Shown in pieces: positions 25,872 to 34,204 of a stretch of DNA of 64,000 nt; positions within the stretch are counted from its first letter, which is position 1; each line of letters begins with the position of its first letter. The notes under the pieces are model-generated. The model did no database searches. It saw nothing but the letters and a program-made list of their open reading frames with translations, and was not told the origin of the DNA. The stretch is from Planotetraspora phitsanulokensis. GTDB lineage: Bacteria; Actinomycetota; Actinomycetes; Streptosporangiales; Streptosporangiaceae. Both the position numbers and the translations under genes were made by a program. The stretch spans positions 32,223 through 96,222 of the forward strand of contig NZ_BOOP01000043.1 of the NCBI RefSeq assembly GCF_016863295.1, in the 5' to 3' direction.

Positions 25872-26451
25872 GGAAGAGCCGGTCGAGGTGGTAGTCGACC
25901 GTCGCGGCCACATCCTCCGGAGAGAGATGACCGATCAGGGCGGGGTTCACCAGCCCCTGGGCCATCGTGTACAGGATGACCGCCTCGATCCGCGGGTCGA
26001 GGTCCGCGTGCACCTGGCCGAGTTCCTGCGCGGCGCGGATCTGCTCGGCATAGAAGCCGATCACGTACGGCAGGGCCTGGCGGAGCAGGTCCGCCAGTTC
26101 GTCGGCGACGACTGATCGGGCCAGATAGGCGAGGCCGATGCGGGACTCCGAACGGCGCTCGTCGTCGAGCGGGAGGAGTTCCAGGATCGCGGCCCGCAGG
26201 AACGCCCGTGGCGACGGCGCGTCCATGGCGCCGGCCACCCGTTCGCCGATCCTGGCGTTCAGCTGGGTCAGGGCGAACATGAGCATCTGGTCCTTGGTGG
26301 CGAAGTAGTGCTGGACCATGCCCATCGACACGCCTGCCTCCGCCGCGACCTCCCGCAGGCTCACCGCGTCCAGCCCGTCCCTCGACGCGATGCGGAGCAG
26401 AGCGTCGGCGATGAGCCGCCGCCGCGCCTCGTGATCGACGATCTTGGGCAT
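25858..26451 (-). CDS. TetR-family regulator
   Basis: 197 residues from ATG 26451. [50 protein letters not shown], with recognition helix MGMVQHYF. The C-terminal domain resembles the BetI/TetR_C_6 group. Its 3' end overlaps the convergent sigma-factor gene by 14 bp. It diverges from the glycosyltransferase gene, and two 16-bp palindromes fill the gap, so it most likely represses itself and that gene. Confidence 0.9.
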   Translation of the reverse strand: MPKIVDHEARRRLIADALLRIASRDGLDAVSLREVAAEAGVSMGMVQHYFATKDQMLMFALTQLNARIGERVAGAMDAPSPRAFLRAAILELLPLDDERRSESRIGLAYLARSVVADELADLLRQALPYVIGFYAEQIRAAQELGQVHADLDPRIEAVILYTMAQGLVNPALIGHLSPEDVAATVDYHLDRLFLTSG

Positions 26452-26464
26452 TTTCCGGTCTTTC

Positions 26465-26519
26465 CAATGCACTCGTATTGATTCCCGGGGATGGCGCATT
26501 TTACGATGCGGGTGCATTG
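26465..26519. promoter_or_regulatory. Pair of 16-bp palindromes, likely TetR operators
   Basis: CAATGCACTCGTATTG (26465-26480) is palindromic except for its central bases, and CGATGCGGGTGCATTG (26504-26519) is a second, inverted copy. Their consensus is CAATRC-N4-GYATTG and centres are 39 bp apart, in the gap between tetR and the divergent glycosyltransferase. Confidence 0.7.
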
Positions 26520-26579
26520 TAATCGCCCGAGAGGACGAACCATGCCCATCGTTCACCTGTGCACCAGAGATCTCTCCGC

Positions 26580-27809
26580 ATGCGGGTGCTGATCATCGGG
26601 CTCGGGACCCGTGGCGACGTCGCACCGTACACCGGCCTGGGAGCCCGCCTCCGTGACGCGGGCCATGAGGTCGCGATCGCCGCGCACCAGCCCTACGGCC
26701 ACCTTGTGACCACCTCCGGCCTAGAGTTCCGCGCCATTCCCGGAGATCCGATTCCGCTCCTTCCCGTGGCGGCCGGCGGGTTGAAGGCCGCGCCGGCGGC
26801 CAAGGCGAGGATGTTCGCCGAGTACGGCAGGCAGACGGCCGACGGGATCGTCCAGGCGGCGGAGCGGGGCGCCGACGTGCTCCTCCTGAACGCCCCGGCG
26901 TCCGCCGGATATCACGTGGCCGAGGCCATGGGACTCCCCAGCATCGGCGTCCACCTGCAGCCGATAGAGCCGACCGGAGACTTCCCGCCGGTCATGGGCG
27001 CCTTCTCCCGCTCGCTCGGCCGGTGGGGCAACCGGGCCGCCGCCCGCTTGTTGTTCGTCGTCCCGTCTCCCGCGCACGCGGGCTCCGCCAAGGATCTGCG
27101 CGCCCGGCTCGGTCTTCCCGCGACGACCTCCAGGGAGGTCTACCGGCGCCGCGAGGCCACCCGATGGCCGGTCCTCCACGGATACAGCCCCTGCGTGCTC
27201 CCGCGCCCGGCGGACTGGAGGGAGGGGCTGGAGGTGGTCGGCTACTGGTGGCCCGAGCGCGCGCCCGGCTGGCGGCCTCCGGCGAGACTGCTCGATTTCC
27301 TGGAGTCGGGCCCGCCCCCGGTGTTCATCGGTTTCGGCAGCATGGCCTCCGGGAGCCTCGACCGGCAGACCGAGATCGCGCTGGCCGCGCTCCGGCGGGC
27401 ACGGCTGCGGGGCGTGCTGCAGACCGGGCCCGCGGGCATGGCGGCGGAGGGCGACGACGTGCTGGGCGTCGAGGACGTGCCGCACGACTGGCTGTTCCCG
27501 CGGACGGCCGCGGTGGCCCACCATGCCGGCAGCGGGACCACGGCGGCAGGAATACGGGCCGGCGTTCCCGCCGTGGGCCTGCCCGCCGTCGCCGACCAGC
27601 GCCTGTGGGCCGCGCGACTGTCCGCGCTGGGTGTGGGTCCTGGCGCGATACCGCTCCGGCACCTGTCGGCCGACCGGCTGGCCGATGCACTCGGCGCCGC
27701 CGTGTCCGAACCGGCCTATCGGCGCAGGGCCGCCGAACTCGCCGGCCGCGTCGGCGCGGAGGACGGCGCGCTGGCCGTCGTCGAGGCCGTCGGCAGGCTG
27801 GACGGCTGA
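26580..27809 (+). CDS. GT1-family (MGT/UGT-like) glycosyltransferase
   Basis: 409 residues with the two-domain GT-B pattern. The N-terminus MRVLIIGLGTRGDVAPYTGLG is the acceptor-side Rossmann start typical of sterol and macrolide glucosyltransferases. The C-terminal donor site reads PPVFIGFGSMASG, then VAHHAGSGTTAAGIRAGVPAVGLP and DQRLWAARL. It transfers a sugar from a nucleotide donor to a small molecule; in actinomycetes such enzymes often inactivate macrolides or glycosylate lipids or sterols. The acceptor is unknown. Start ATG 26580 by family; GTG 26559 is in-frame upstream. Controlled presumably by the divergent TetR. Confidence 0.9.
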   Translation: MRVLIIGLGTRGDVAPYTGLGARLRDAGHEVAIAAHQPYGHLVTTSGLEFRAIPGDPIPLLPVAAGGLKAAPAAKARMFAEYGRQTADGIVQAAERGADVLLLNAPASAGYHVAEAMGLPSIGVHLQPIEPTGDFPPVMGAFSRSLGRWGNRAAARLLFVVPSPAHAGSAKDLRARLGLPATTSREVYRRREATRWPVLHGYSPCVLPRPADWREGLEVVGYWWPERAPGWRPPARLLDFLESGPPPVFIGFGSMASGSLDRQTEIALAALRRARLRGVLQTGPAGMAAEGDDVLGVEDVPHDWLFPRTAAVAHHAGSGTTAAGIRAGVPAVGLPAVADQRLWAARLSALGVGPGAIPLRHLSADRLADALGAAVSEPAYRRRAAELAGRVGAEDGALAVVEAVGRLDG

Positions 27810-27886
27810 CGCGGATCTCCTGGATGGCCGGGCGTACTGTGGGCATGTGGCCCCGGATGTCCGGATCGTGCTCAACGGGGGGTGCC

Positions 27887-28126
27887 ATGGCCACCTATGA
27901 ATTCGTGTGCCCGGCCTGCGGGCCGTTCGACGTGGTCCTGCCCATGGGGACCGCGTCGTCGCATCGGGAGTGCCCATGGTGCGGTGAGGGAGCCCGCCGC
28001 GTCTACTCCACCCCCCGCCTGTCCCGGCTGGCCTCGGCACTGGCCGGCGCGCTGGCACAGGAGGAGCGGAGCCGGGACGAACCCGAGGTCGTCTCCAACG
28101 TGCCACGTCGTGGGCGGCGCCGCTGA
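27887..28126 (+). CDS. fmdB: FmdB-family zinc-ribbon protein
   Basis: 79 residues. Two CxxC knuckles, CPAC (in EFVCPACGPFD) and CPWC (in RECPWCGEGARRVYS), bind zinc in the FmdB/CxxC_CXXC_SSSS fold. The Arg-rich tail is disordered. In Methylophilus the fmdB product is associated with the formamidase operon, and here the formamidase gene starts 98 bp downstream on the same strand, supporting the name. Start ATG 27887 follows GGGGGG. Confidence 0.88.
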   Translation: MATYEFVCPACGPFDVVLPMGTASSHRECPWCGEGARRVYSTPRLSRLASALAGALAQEERSRDEPEVVSNVPRRGRRR

Positions 28127-28224
28127 CGGCCCCCTGAACCGCCACCCGGACCCGCGCGGAAGACCGCCTGCGGACCGAAGCGGAGATCACGCGCGGAGGC
28201 CGGGCGTCAACGGACGAGGTCCCC

Positions 28225-29472
28225 ATGCCTGAGGTCGTGTTCCAGGTGGACCAGTCCCGCTCCATGCGGGATCAGGAGGTGCCCGGCCACAACAGGTGGC
28301 ACCCGGACGTCCCCGCCGTCGTGACCGTACGGCCGGGGGACGAGTTCCGGGTGGAGTGCAGGGACTGGACCGACGCCCAGATCGGGAACAACGACTCCGC
28401 GAACGACGTCAGGGACATCGATCTGACGCTCCCGCACATGCTGAGCGGGCCCGTGGCGATCGAGGGGGCGCAACCCGGCGACCTGCTGGTCGTCGACATC
28501 CTCGATCTCGGTCCCGTACCGCAGCAGACGGGCGAGATCGCGGGACAGGGCTGGGGCTACACGGGGATCTTCGCCAAGGTCAACGGCGGCGGCTTCCTCA
28601 CCGACCACTTCCCCGACGCCTACAAGGCGATCTGGGACTTCCACGGGCAGCAGGCGACCTCCCGCCACCTGCCGGGTGTCCGGTTCACGGGGATCACCCA
28701 TCCCGGTCTGTTCGGCACGGCGCCGTCTCCCGACCTGCTCGCGGCCTGGAACCGCCGGGAACAGGCGCTGATCGACACCGATCCCGGCCGCGTCCCCGAG
28801 CTGGGCCTGCCGCCGGAGCCTCGAAACGCCGTCACCGGCACGGCCACCGGGTCGGTGGCGGCCCGCATCGCCGCCGAGGGCGCCCGTACGGTTCCTCCCC
28901 GTGAGAACGGCGGGAACCAGGACATCAAGAACTTCACCCGGGGCGCACGGGTCCTGTGTCCCGTGTTCGTCGAGGGCGCCAAGCTGTCCGTGGGCGATCT
29001 CCACTTCAGCCAGGGCGACGGCGAGATCACCTTCTGCGGCGCGATCGAGATGGGCGGGTTCATCGACTTCCACGTCGATCTCATCAAGGACGGCATGGAG
29101 AAGTACGGCGTGACGACCAACCCGATCTTCCTGCCGGGCAACGTCGAGCCGCGCTACTCCGAGTTCCTGTCGTTCATCGGGATCTCCGTCGACCACGAGA
29201 GTGGCGCCAACCACTATCTCGACGCGACCCTGGCCTACCGCCGGGCCTGTCTCAACGCGATCGAGTACCTGAAGAAGTGGGGCTACTCGGGCGAACAGGC
29301 GTACCTGCTCCTCGGAGCCGCGCCGATCGAGGGCCGGATCAGCGGGATCGTCGACATCCCGAACGCCTGCTGCTCGCTCTACATCCCCACGGCGATCTTC
29401 GACTTCGACGTGCGTCCCACCGCGGCGGGTCCCGTCAGGGCGGATCGCGGCCGGTGCGCGGTCACCTCCTGA
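28225..29472 (+). CDS. fmdA: Formamidase / acetamidase (FmdA)
   Basis: 415 residues. FmdA/AmdA fold, recognised by MPEVVFQVDQSRSMRDQEVPGHNRWHPD-type opening, DWTDAQIGNNDSANDV, QGWGYTGIFAKVNGGGFL, GNQDIKNFTRGARVL and HFSQGDGEITFCGAIEM. It hydrolyses formamide or short-chain amides to ammonia and the acid, supplying nitrogen. The cytosolic enzyme lacks a signal peptide. It follows fmdB on the same strand. Start ATG 28225 is preceded by ACGAGG. Formamide versus acetamide preference cannot be settled by eye, but the fmdB neighbour favours formamide. Confidence 0.93.
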   Translation: MPEVVFQVDQSRSMRDQEVPGHNRWHPDVPAVVTVRPGDEFRVECRDWTDAQIGNNDSANDVRDIDLTLPHMLSGPVAIEGAQPGDLLVVDILDLGPVPQQTGEIAGQGWGYTGIFAKVNGGGFLTDHFPDAYKAIWDFHGQQATSRHLPGVRFTGITHPGLFGTAPSPDLLAAWNRREQALIDTDPGRVPELGLPPEPRNAVTGTATGSVAARIAAEGARTVPPRENGGNQDIKNFTRGARVLCPVFVEGAKLSVGDLHFSQGDGEITFCGAIEMGGFIDFHVDLIKDGMEKYGVTTNPIFLPGNVEPRYSEFLSFIGISVDHESGANHYLDATLAYRRACLNAIEYLKKWGYSGEQAYLLLGAAPIEGRISGIVDIPNACCSLYIPTAIFDFDVRPTAAGPVRADRGRCAVTS

Positions 29473-29536
29473 ACCGCGGGCCTGACCACGTCGGTCTCCG
29501 CGGGCCGTACGCGGGAGTTCGCCGCCCTCAACGGCC

Positions 29537-29572
29537 GCGGCGGGCCGTACTCGCGCGGCGGGCCGTACTCGG
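29537..29572. repeat. Two tandem 18-nt repeats between convergent genes
   Basis: GCGGCGGGCCGTACTCGC and GCGGCGGGCCGTACTCGG are adjacent, differing in one base. A degraded third copy (GCGGGCCGTACGCGG) lies about 30 bp upstream. They fall in the 113-bp gap between fmdA and the convergent thiolase-crotonase gene. Confidence 0.75.
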
Positions 29573-29585
29573 CGGTCACCCGCTC

Positions 29586-31958
29586 TCAACGGTTGCGCCA
29601 GCGCGGCGGCCGCTTCTGGACGAACGCGGTCAGCCCCTCGGCCGTGTCGTCGCTGACCATGAGGCCGTCGAGGGCGGCGGACGGCCGGCTGATCGCGTCG
29701 ATCACGTCGGGGACGCCCCTCGTCTCCTCCATGATCCGCAGTGAGGTGCGGACCGAGGTCGGCGACGCCTCGAGGATCTCGGCGGCCAGCGCGCGTGCGC
29801 CTTCCAGCGCCGTTCCGGCCTCGACGACCCGGTTGACCAGGCCGTGCTCCGCCGCCTCCGCCGCCGTGATCCGCCGGCCGGTGAGGATCATCTCGGTGGC
29901 CAGCTTCTCCGGGATCGCCCGGGGCAGCCGGACCAGTCCGCCGGCGCCGGCGACGAGCCCCACCCTGACCTCGCTGAGCGCGAACCGGGCCGTGACGTCG
30001 GCGACGACGAGATGGCAGGCCAGGGCGATCTCGCACCCGCCGCCCATCGCGTAGCCGTTGACCGCGGCGATGACCGGCTTGTGCATGCCCCGGCGGCCGG
30101 TCAGCCCGGCGAAGCCGTTCTTCGGCACCCACATCGGCCTGCCCGACGCCGAGTAGATCAGGTCGTTCCCGGCGGAGAACGCCTTGTCGCCCGCGCCGGT
30201 GATGATCGCCACCCACAGGTCCGGGTCGGCGAAGTAGGCGTCGAAGACCTCGTCGAGTTCGTCGTTGGCCATCGGATGCAGGCTGTTGCGCACCTCCGGC
30301 CGGTTGATGGTGACCTCCAGGACGTGGCCGTCCCGGCGGACCAGCACGTTCTCGTAGTCGTCCCGCAGGACGGCCGGACGGGGCGGGAAGAGCTCGTCCA
30401 TCCGCGCGTCGCCGGTGGTGACGCGGTTGCCCGCCGCGAAGGAGCGGACGTAGACCCGGCGGCCGATCGGCTCGCCGGTGCTCAGCAGGTCGAGCATGCC
30501 GCCGTCGGAGTCCGCTGTCCTGGCGAGGAACCGCCTGCCGTCCGCCTCGAGACGGCCGACGACGATGCCGACCCGGTCGCCTCCGCGCCGGTGCTTGACG
30601 GTGTAGGTCTCGATCGTGCCCCACCCGTCGGCCTGGACGGTCTGCTCCACCGTGGGCCAGGAGTCGATCTCCGCCTGGAGCGTGGCGCTGCGATCGGGCC
30701 GCCAGTCGCCGGGCGTGGTGGAGTAGACGCCGGCGGAGTACTTGTTCAAGAGCCCGCCGTTCGCGCCGACCAGCCCGTACGACCCCGGGGCCTCCCGCAA
30801 CCGCTGGACGGTCTCGGCGATGGCGTGCATCGAGTAGTCGTTGCCCGCTCCGCCGAAGAACGGCAGCCCGCCGGTCACGGTCAGGCCGCGGGGGTCGTCG
30901 GCCGACAGGCCCAGCCCGTCGCAGATGTTGGAGACCGCGATGGGGAAGCAGCTGTAGAGATCGATGGTGAGCAGGTCGGCGACGCCGATTCCGGCCACCT
31001 CCAGCGCGTGCTGGACCGCCATGATCGCCGCAAGACCGGTGCTGAGGTCGGCGCGGTCCAGCAGGTCGCGGTCGCGCAGGTCGGCGTGGCCCGGAAGGAA
31101 GACCCACCGGTCCTCGGGCACGCCGAGGCGGCGGGCGGCCGCGACCGACATGAGCAGGACGGCGGCGCCCTGGTTGACCTTCTCCCTGGCCACCACATAC
31201 CGCGTGTACGGCTCGGCGATCATCCGGTTCCGCTCGGTCGGGGTGACGAGCTCCTCGGCCGTGCGCACGGTCGGGGCGGCGGCGTGCGGGTTCGCGGCGG
31301 CGACCCTGGTGAACGGCGCGAACAGCGCGCCCATCCCGGCCGCGTACTCCTCGCGGCTCTGCTTCAGCCGGGCGCGGCGCGCGTTGTCGAACAGGGCGTA
31401 CTGGCTGGGGGCTCCGGTCAGCCCGTGGGCGGCCTGAAGACGCGAGACCATCCCCGTCAGCCCGTAGCCGCGATCTTCCAGGTCGCCGTCGACCGTCTCG
31501 GAGAAGTCGGGCCGATCGGGTGCGCCGGCGAAGTGCCGGACCGTGGAGATCGCCTCGGCACCGAAGATCAGCGCGACGTCGCACGCGCCGCCGGCGATCG
31601 TCGCGGCGAGCTCGTTGACCAGGTGCTGCGGTCCCTGGCCGCCCGTCACCTCGAGGATCGCCCGTGCCGGGTCCGCGCCGACTCTGCGGGCGACCGAGCG
31701 GGGGAAGTTCGTGGACCTCCCCAGCGGGGCCGGGGCGCCGGGGGAGGAGGTCTCGAACTGCCGGACGCCCGCCACGGTGTCGACGGCCTCGGCCAGCGCC
31801 GCGGGGTCGGCGCCCGTGTCGCCGAGCGCCTCACGCACCGCTGCCGCGGCGAGGTCGACGGGGGACGACCTTCGGTAGCCGGGCTCGCCCAGGCGCTCCG
31901 ACGACTGACCGGCTCCGACGATGACCGGGGTGCGAGGGTCGAGGTCCTGACCGGTCAT
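29586..31958 (-). CDS. Thiolase-like / enoyl-CoA hydratase fusion protein
   Basis: 790 residues. Residues 1-about 510 are thiolase-like (RTPVIVGAGQSS, GAAVLLMSVAAARRLG, FFGGAGNDYSMHAIAETV with His378) plus the thiolase-associated C-terminal beta part. The nucleophilic Cys of true thiolases is missing: VTGGQGPQHLVNE at 104-116 has Gln108 at that site. Residues about 535-790 are crotonase: SAGNDL oxyanion strand at 595-600, GGGCE at 639-643 and LSE at 661-663, giving both catalytic Glu (643, 663). It may hydrate an enoyl-CoA and then act in CoA-ester retro-aldol or carrier chemistry. Start ATG 31958 follows GGGGAG. Confidence 0.9.
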   Translation of the reverse strand: MTGQDLDPRTPVIVGAGQSSERLGEPGYRRSSPVDLAAAAVREALGDTGADPAALAEAVDTVAGVRQFETSSPGAPAPLGRSTNFPRSVARRVGADPARAILEVTGGQGPQHLVNELAATIAGGACDVALIFGAEAISTVRHFAGAPDRPDFSETVDGDLEDRGYGLTGMVSRLQAAHGLTGAPSQYALFDNARRARLKQSREEYAAGMGALFAPFTRVAAANPHAAAPTVRTAEELVTPTERNRMIAEPYTRYVVAREKVNQGAAVLLMSVAAARRLGVPEDRWVFLPGHADLRDRDLLDRADLSTGLAAIMAVQHALEVAGIGVADLLTIDLYSCFPIAVSNICDGLGLSADDPRGLTVTGGLPFFGGAGNDYSMHAIAETVQRLREAPGSYGLVGANGGLLNKYSAGVYSTTPGDWRPDRSATLQAEIDSWPTVEQTVQADGWGTIETYTVKHRRGGDRVGIVVGRLEADGRRFLARTADSDGGMLDLLSTGEPIGRRVYVRSFAAGNRVTTGDARMDELFPPRPAVLRDDYENVLVRRDGHVLEVTINRPEVRNSLHPMANDELDEVFDAYFADPDLWVAIITGAGDKAFSAGNDLIYSASGRPMWVPKNGFAGLTGRRGMHKPVIAAVNGYAMGGGCEIALACHLVVADVTARFALSEVRVGLVAGAGGLVRLPRAIPEKLATEMILTGRRITAAEAAEHGLVNRVVEAGTALEGARALAAEILEASPTSVRTSLRIMEETRGVPDVIDAISRPSAALDGLMVSDDTAEGLTAFVQKRPPRWRNR

Positions 31959-32157
31959 GCGAGCTCCCCGGGGGATGCGGTGACGTATGGAGCGGCATCA
32001 ACTTATAGACGGAGATCGACTGTGAACAAGAACATCGGGCGCCATTTCCGACATGTTCGAATCGGAGTCTCCGCCGGTGCGTCAGCCCGCGCTGGGCCGG
32101 GCCCCCTTTGGTGCGCCGCCGGCCCCCGCCGGGCACCGAGGACCCGCCGTTGGCGAT

Positions 32158-32177
32158 ATGCAGGTGAATACCTGCAT
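32158..32177. promoter_or_regulatory. Perfect 20-bp palindrome, ArsR operator
   Basis: ATGCAGGT-GAAT-ACCTGCAT is a perfect inverted repeat with 8-bp arms, 31 bp before the ArsR-SRPBCC start. Position and symmetry fit autorepression by the ArsR-type regulator. Confidence 0.78.
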
Positions 32178-32208
32178 AATGGGCGGCGTGAGCCTCGAAG
32201 CGAGAGCG

Positions 32209-32997
32209 ATGGACTCGGTCTTCAAAGCGCTGGCCGACCCCACCCGGCGACTCCTGCTCGACCGTCTGCGTGAGCACAACGGCCAGACACTGGGCGAGCT
32301 GTGCGAACGCCTGGACATGGCGCGCCAGTCGGCGACGCAGCATCTCGACGTCCTTGAGCGGGCCAACCTCGTGACCGTCGTGCGACGGGGACGGGAGCGG
32401 CTCCACTACCTCAACCCGACACCGATCCACGAGATCGAGGAGCGCTGGATCTCGGGGTTCGACAAGCCCCGCCTGCAAGCGATCAGTGCCATCAAGAACC
32501 AGGCAGAGGAGTACGCGATGACCGACGGACCCACGTCCGTTCCCACCTACGTCTACGTCACCTACATCCGCGCGAGCGCGGAGCAGGTGTGGCGAGCCCT
32601 GACGGACGCCGACCTGACGGCGCGCTACTGGGGACACGCCAACGTCTCGGACTGGCAGCCGGGCTCGGCCTGGGAGCACCGGCGCGCCGACGGCTCAGGC
32701 GTCGTCGACGTCGTCGGCCGAGTGATCGAGACCGAACCCCCGACGCGCCTGGTCATCACCTTCGACGACGCCCCCGACGCCGAATCGCCGAGAGAACCGT
32801 CGGTCGTCACCTTCCTCGTCGAGCCGCACCAGGACATCGTCCGGCTCACCGTGACCCACGAGAAGCTCCCCAACCAGGAGATGCTGGGCGGCATCTCGCA
32901 CGGATGGCCGGCCGTGCTGGCGAACCTCAAGTCGCTGCTCGAGACGGGCGAGGTCCTTCCGCAGGCGCCGTGGGAGATGTACCGCGCGCATGCCTGA
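32209..32997 (+). CDS. ArsR-type HTH fused to SRPBCC (AHSA1-like) domain
   Basis: 262 residues. Residues 1-100 are an ArsR winged helix (MDSVFKALADPTRRLLLDRL, LCERLDMARQSATQHLDVLERANLV, RGRERLHYLNP). Residues about 115-250 form an AHSA1/SRPBCC ligand-binding domain (YVYVTYIRASAEQVWRALTD, ARYWGHANVSDWQPGSAWEH, WPAVLANLKSLLETGE). No metal-binding Cys set is seen, so the cue is probably a small hydrophobic ligand held by the SRPBCC part. It precedes a DinB-like gene by 68 bp. A paralogue lies at 56444. Start ATG 32209; GTG 32188 is possible. Confidence 0.9.
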   Translation: MDSVFKALADPTRRLLLDRLREHNGQTLGELCERLDMARQSATQHLDVLERANLVTVVRRGRERLHYLNPTPIHEIEERWISGFDKPRLQAISAIKNQAEEYAMTDGPTSVPTYVYVTYIRASAEQVWRALTDADLTARYWGHANVSDWQPGSAWEHRRADGSGVVDVVGRVIETEPPTRLVITFDDAPDAESPREPSVVTFLVEPHQDIVRLTVTHEKLPNQEMLGGISHGWPAVLANLKSLLETGEVLPQAPWEMYRAHA

Positions 32998-33065
32998 GGC
33001 GGCGTCGGCCGCAGCCCTTCGACCCCCGCGCACGACTGAAGCACGACTGAAGAAAGAAGACCTCG

Positions 33066-33569
33066 ATGGACACCATCCCCCTGCGGGACGCCTACCGCGT
33101 GTTGCTGGACGCCGCAGCCACCGTGGCCGACTCCGGCGATCCCAGCCCAGTCCCGCCGGCCGGTGAGTGGAACGCCGACCAGATCCTGGCGCACGTCTCC
33201 ATCGTCAACGCCGTCACCATCACCGCCGTCTCCGCCGTCGCTTCGGGAGCGAACACGACCTACGACAACCGGATGGCGCTCGACACCTGGACCATCGAAC
33301 GCGTCATCGCGCTCGCCGGCGGCAACTCGGGCCTCCGAGACCGCATCCGCCTCCAGGCGGACGCCCTCTGCGCGCTCGGGGGACCGGCGCTGAGCGAAGC
33401 GGAACTCGACACCCTGGTGCCCACCCGGCTCCTGTCCAACGACACCGTCATGGTCGACCGGCCCATGCCGCTGAGAGACCTCATCACGGGCCTCGCGGGA
33501 AGCGAGCTGCCCGGCCACACCAGACAACTCCTGGCCCTCCTGCCGAGCGGCATCGGGGCCGGGATGTGA
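33066..33569 (+). CDS. DinB-like / maleylpyruvate isomerase-like helical protein
   Basis: 167 residues, mostly helical. The stretch VPPAGEWNADQILAHVSIVNAVTITAVSAVASG resembles the DinB/MDMPI N-terminal helices with an early His (LAHV), where these proteins hold a metal with three His. Other ligand histidines are not clear; one is in GHTRQLL near the C-terminus. Such enzymes often use mycothiol or act in detoxification. It follows the ArsR-SRPBCC gene on the same strand and is likely controlled by it. Family assignment is tentative. Confidence 0.6.
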   Translation: MDTIPLRDAYRVLLDAAATVADSGDPSPVPPAGEWNADQILAHVSIVNAVTITAVSAVASGANTTYDNRMALDTWTIERVIALAGGNSGLRDRIRLQADALCALGGPALSEAELDTLVPTRLLSNDTVMVDRPMPLRDLITGLAGSELPGHTRQLLALLPSGIGAGM

Positions 33570-33712
33570 TCCTCTTGCGTGCGGCGACCGGCGGTCCGCG
33601 GGCACCGAAGCGCGGGCGGCTTCTCGGACACGATGGGCGGCCCTCCGGAACCCCAGCCTCCGCTGAGAGGCATGATTTGCAGACGCCGTACTCGGCCGGA
33701 GGAGGAGGATCC

Positions 33713-34150
33713 GTGGCGACCAGATGGACTCTGACGATCGACTGTGCGCAGCCCGCGACGCTGGCGAGATTCTGGGCGCTCGCGCTGGGATACACGGAGA
33801 AGCCGCCGCCGGCGGGCTTCGGGAGCTGGGAGGAGTGGTTCGCGCATCACGACGTCCCCGAAGAGGAGTGGGATGACGGCGCCTACCTGTCCGACCCCGA
33901 CGGCGTGGGTCCCGACCTGTCCTTCCTGCGGGTGCCGGAGCCGAAGGCGGTGAAGAACCGGGTGCACCTCGACGTGCAGGTCGGCGGCGGGCGCGGCACG
34001 CCCTGGGAGGTGCGGTGGCCACGGGTGGCCGAGGCGGTGGAGCGGTTGACCGCCGCGGGCGCGACCGTGATCCGCCAGGACGACCTGCAGGGACGGCCTG
34101 ATCATGTGGTGATGGCCGATCCCGAGGGGAACGAGTTCTGCCTGGTCTGA
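33713..34150 (+). CDS. VOC-family (glyoxalase-like) protein
   Basis: 145 residues from GTG 33713 behind GGAGGAGGA. The paired beta-alpha-beta-beta-beta modules are visible: MATRWTLTIDCAQPATLARFWALALGY opens module 1 and RVHLDVQVGG opens module 2, ending MADPEGNEFCLV. His and Glu at HLDV and NEF are typical metal ligands of glyoxalase/bleomycin-resistance folds. It probably binds or modifies a small molecule; the substrate is unknown. It stands between the DinB-like gene and a convergent kinase. Confidence 0.88.
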   Translation: MATRWTLTIDCAQPATLARFWALALGYTEKPPPAGFGSWEEWFAHHDVPEEEWDDGAYLSDPDGVGPDLSFLRVPEPKAVKNRVHLDVQVGGGRGTPWEVRWPRVAEAVERLTAAGATVIRQDDLQGRPDHVVMADPEGNEFCLV

Positions 34151-34204
34151 CCTCTGCCGGCCTCTACCGACTCGACCGACCTCTTCCGGCCCGGCCGGAG
34201 CGCG

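Noticed and set aside
28207..31584. 1125-codon minus-strand frame
   Set aside because: Overlaps fmdA antisense and runs in the wrong frame through the thiolase-crotonase fusion; Arg-rich shadow.
29844..32273. 809-codon plus-strand frame
   Set aside because: Antisense to the thiolase-crotonase gene; no family-like residues.
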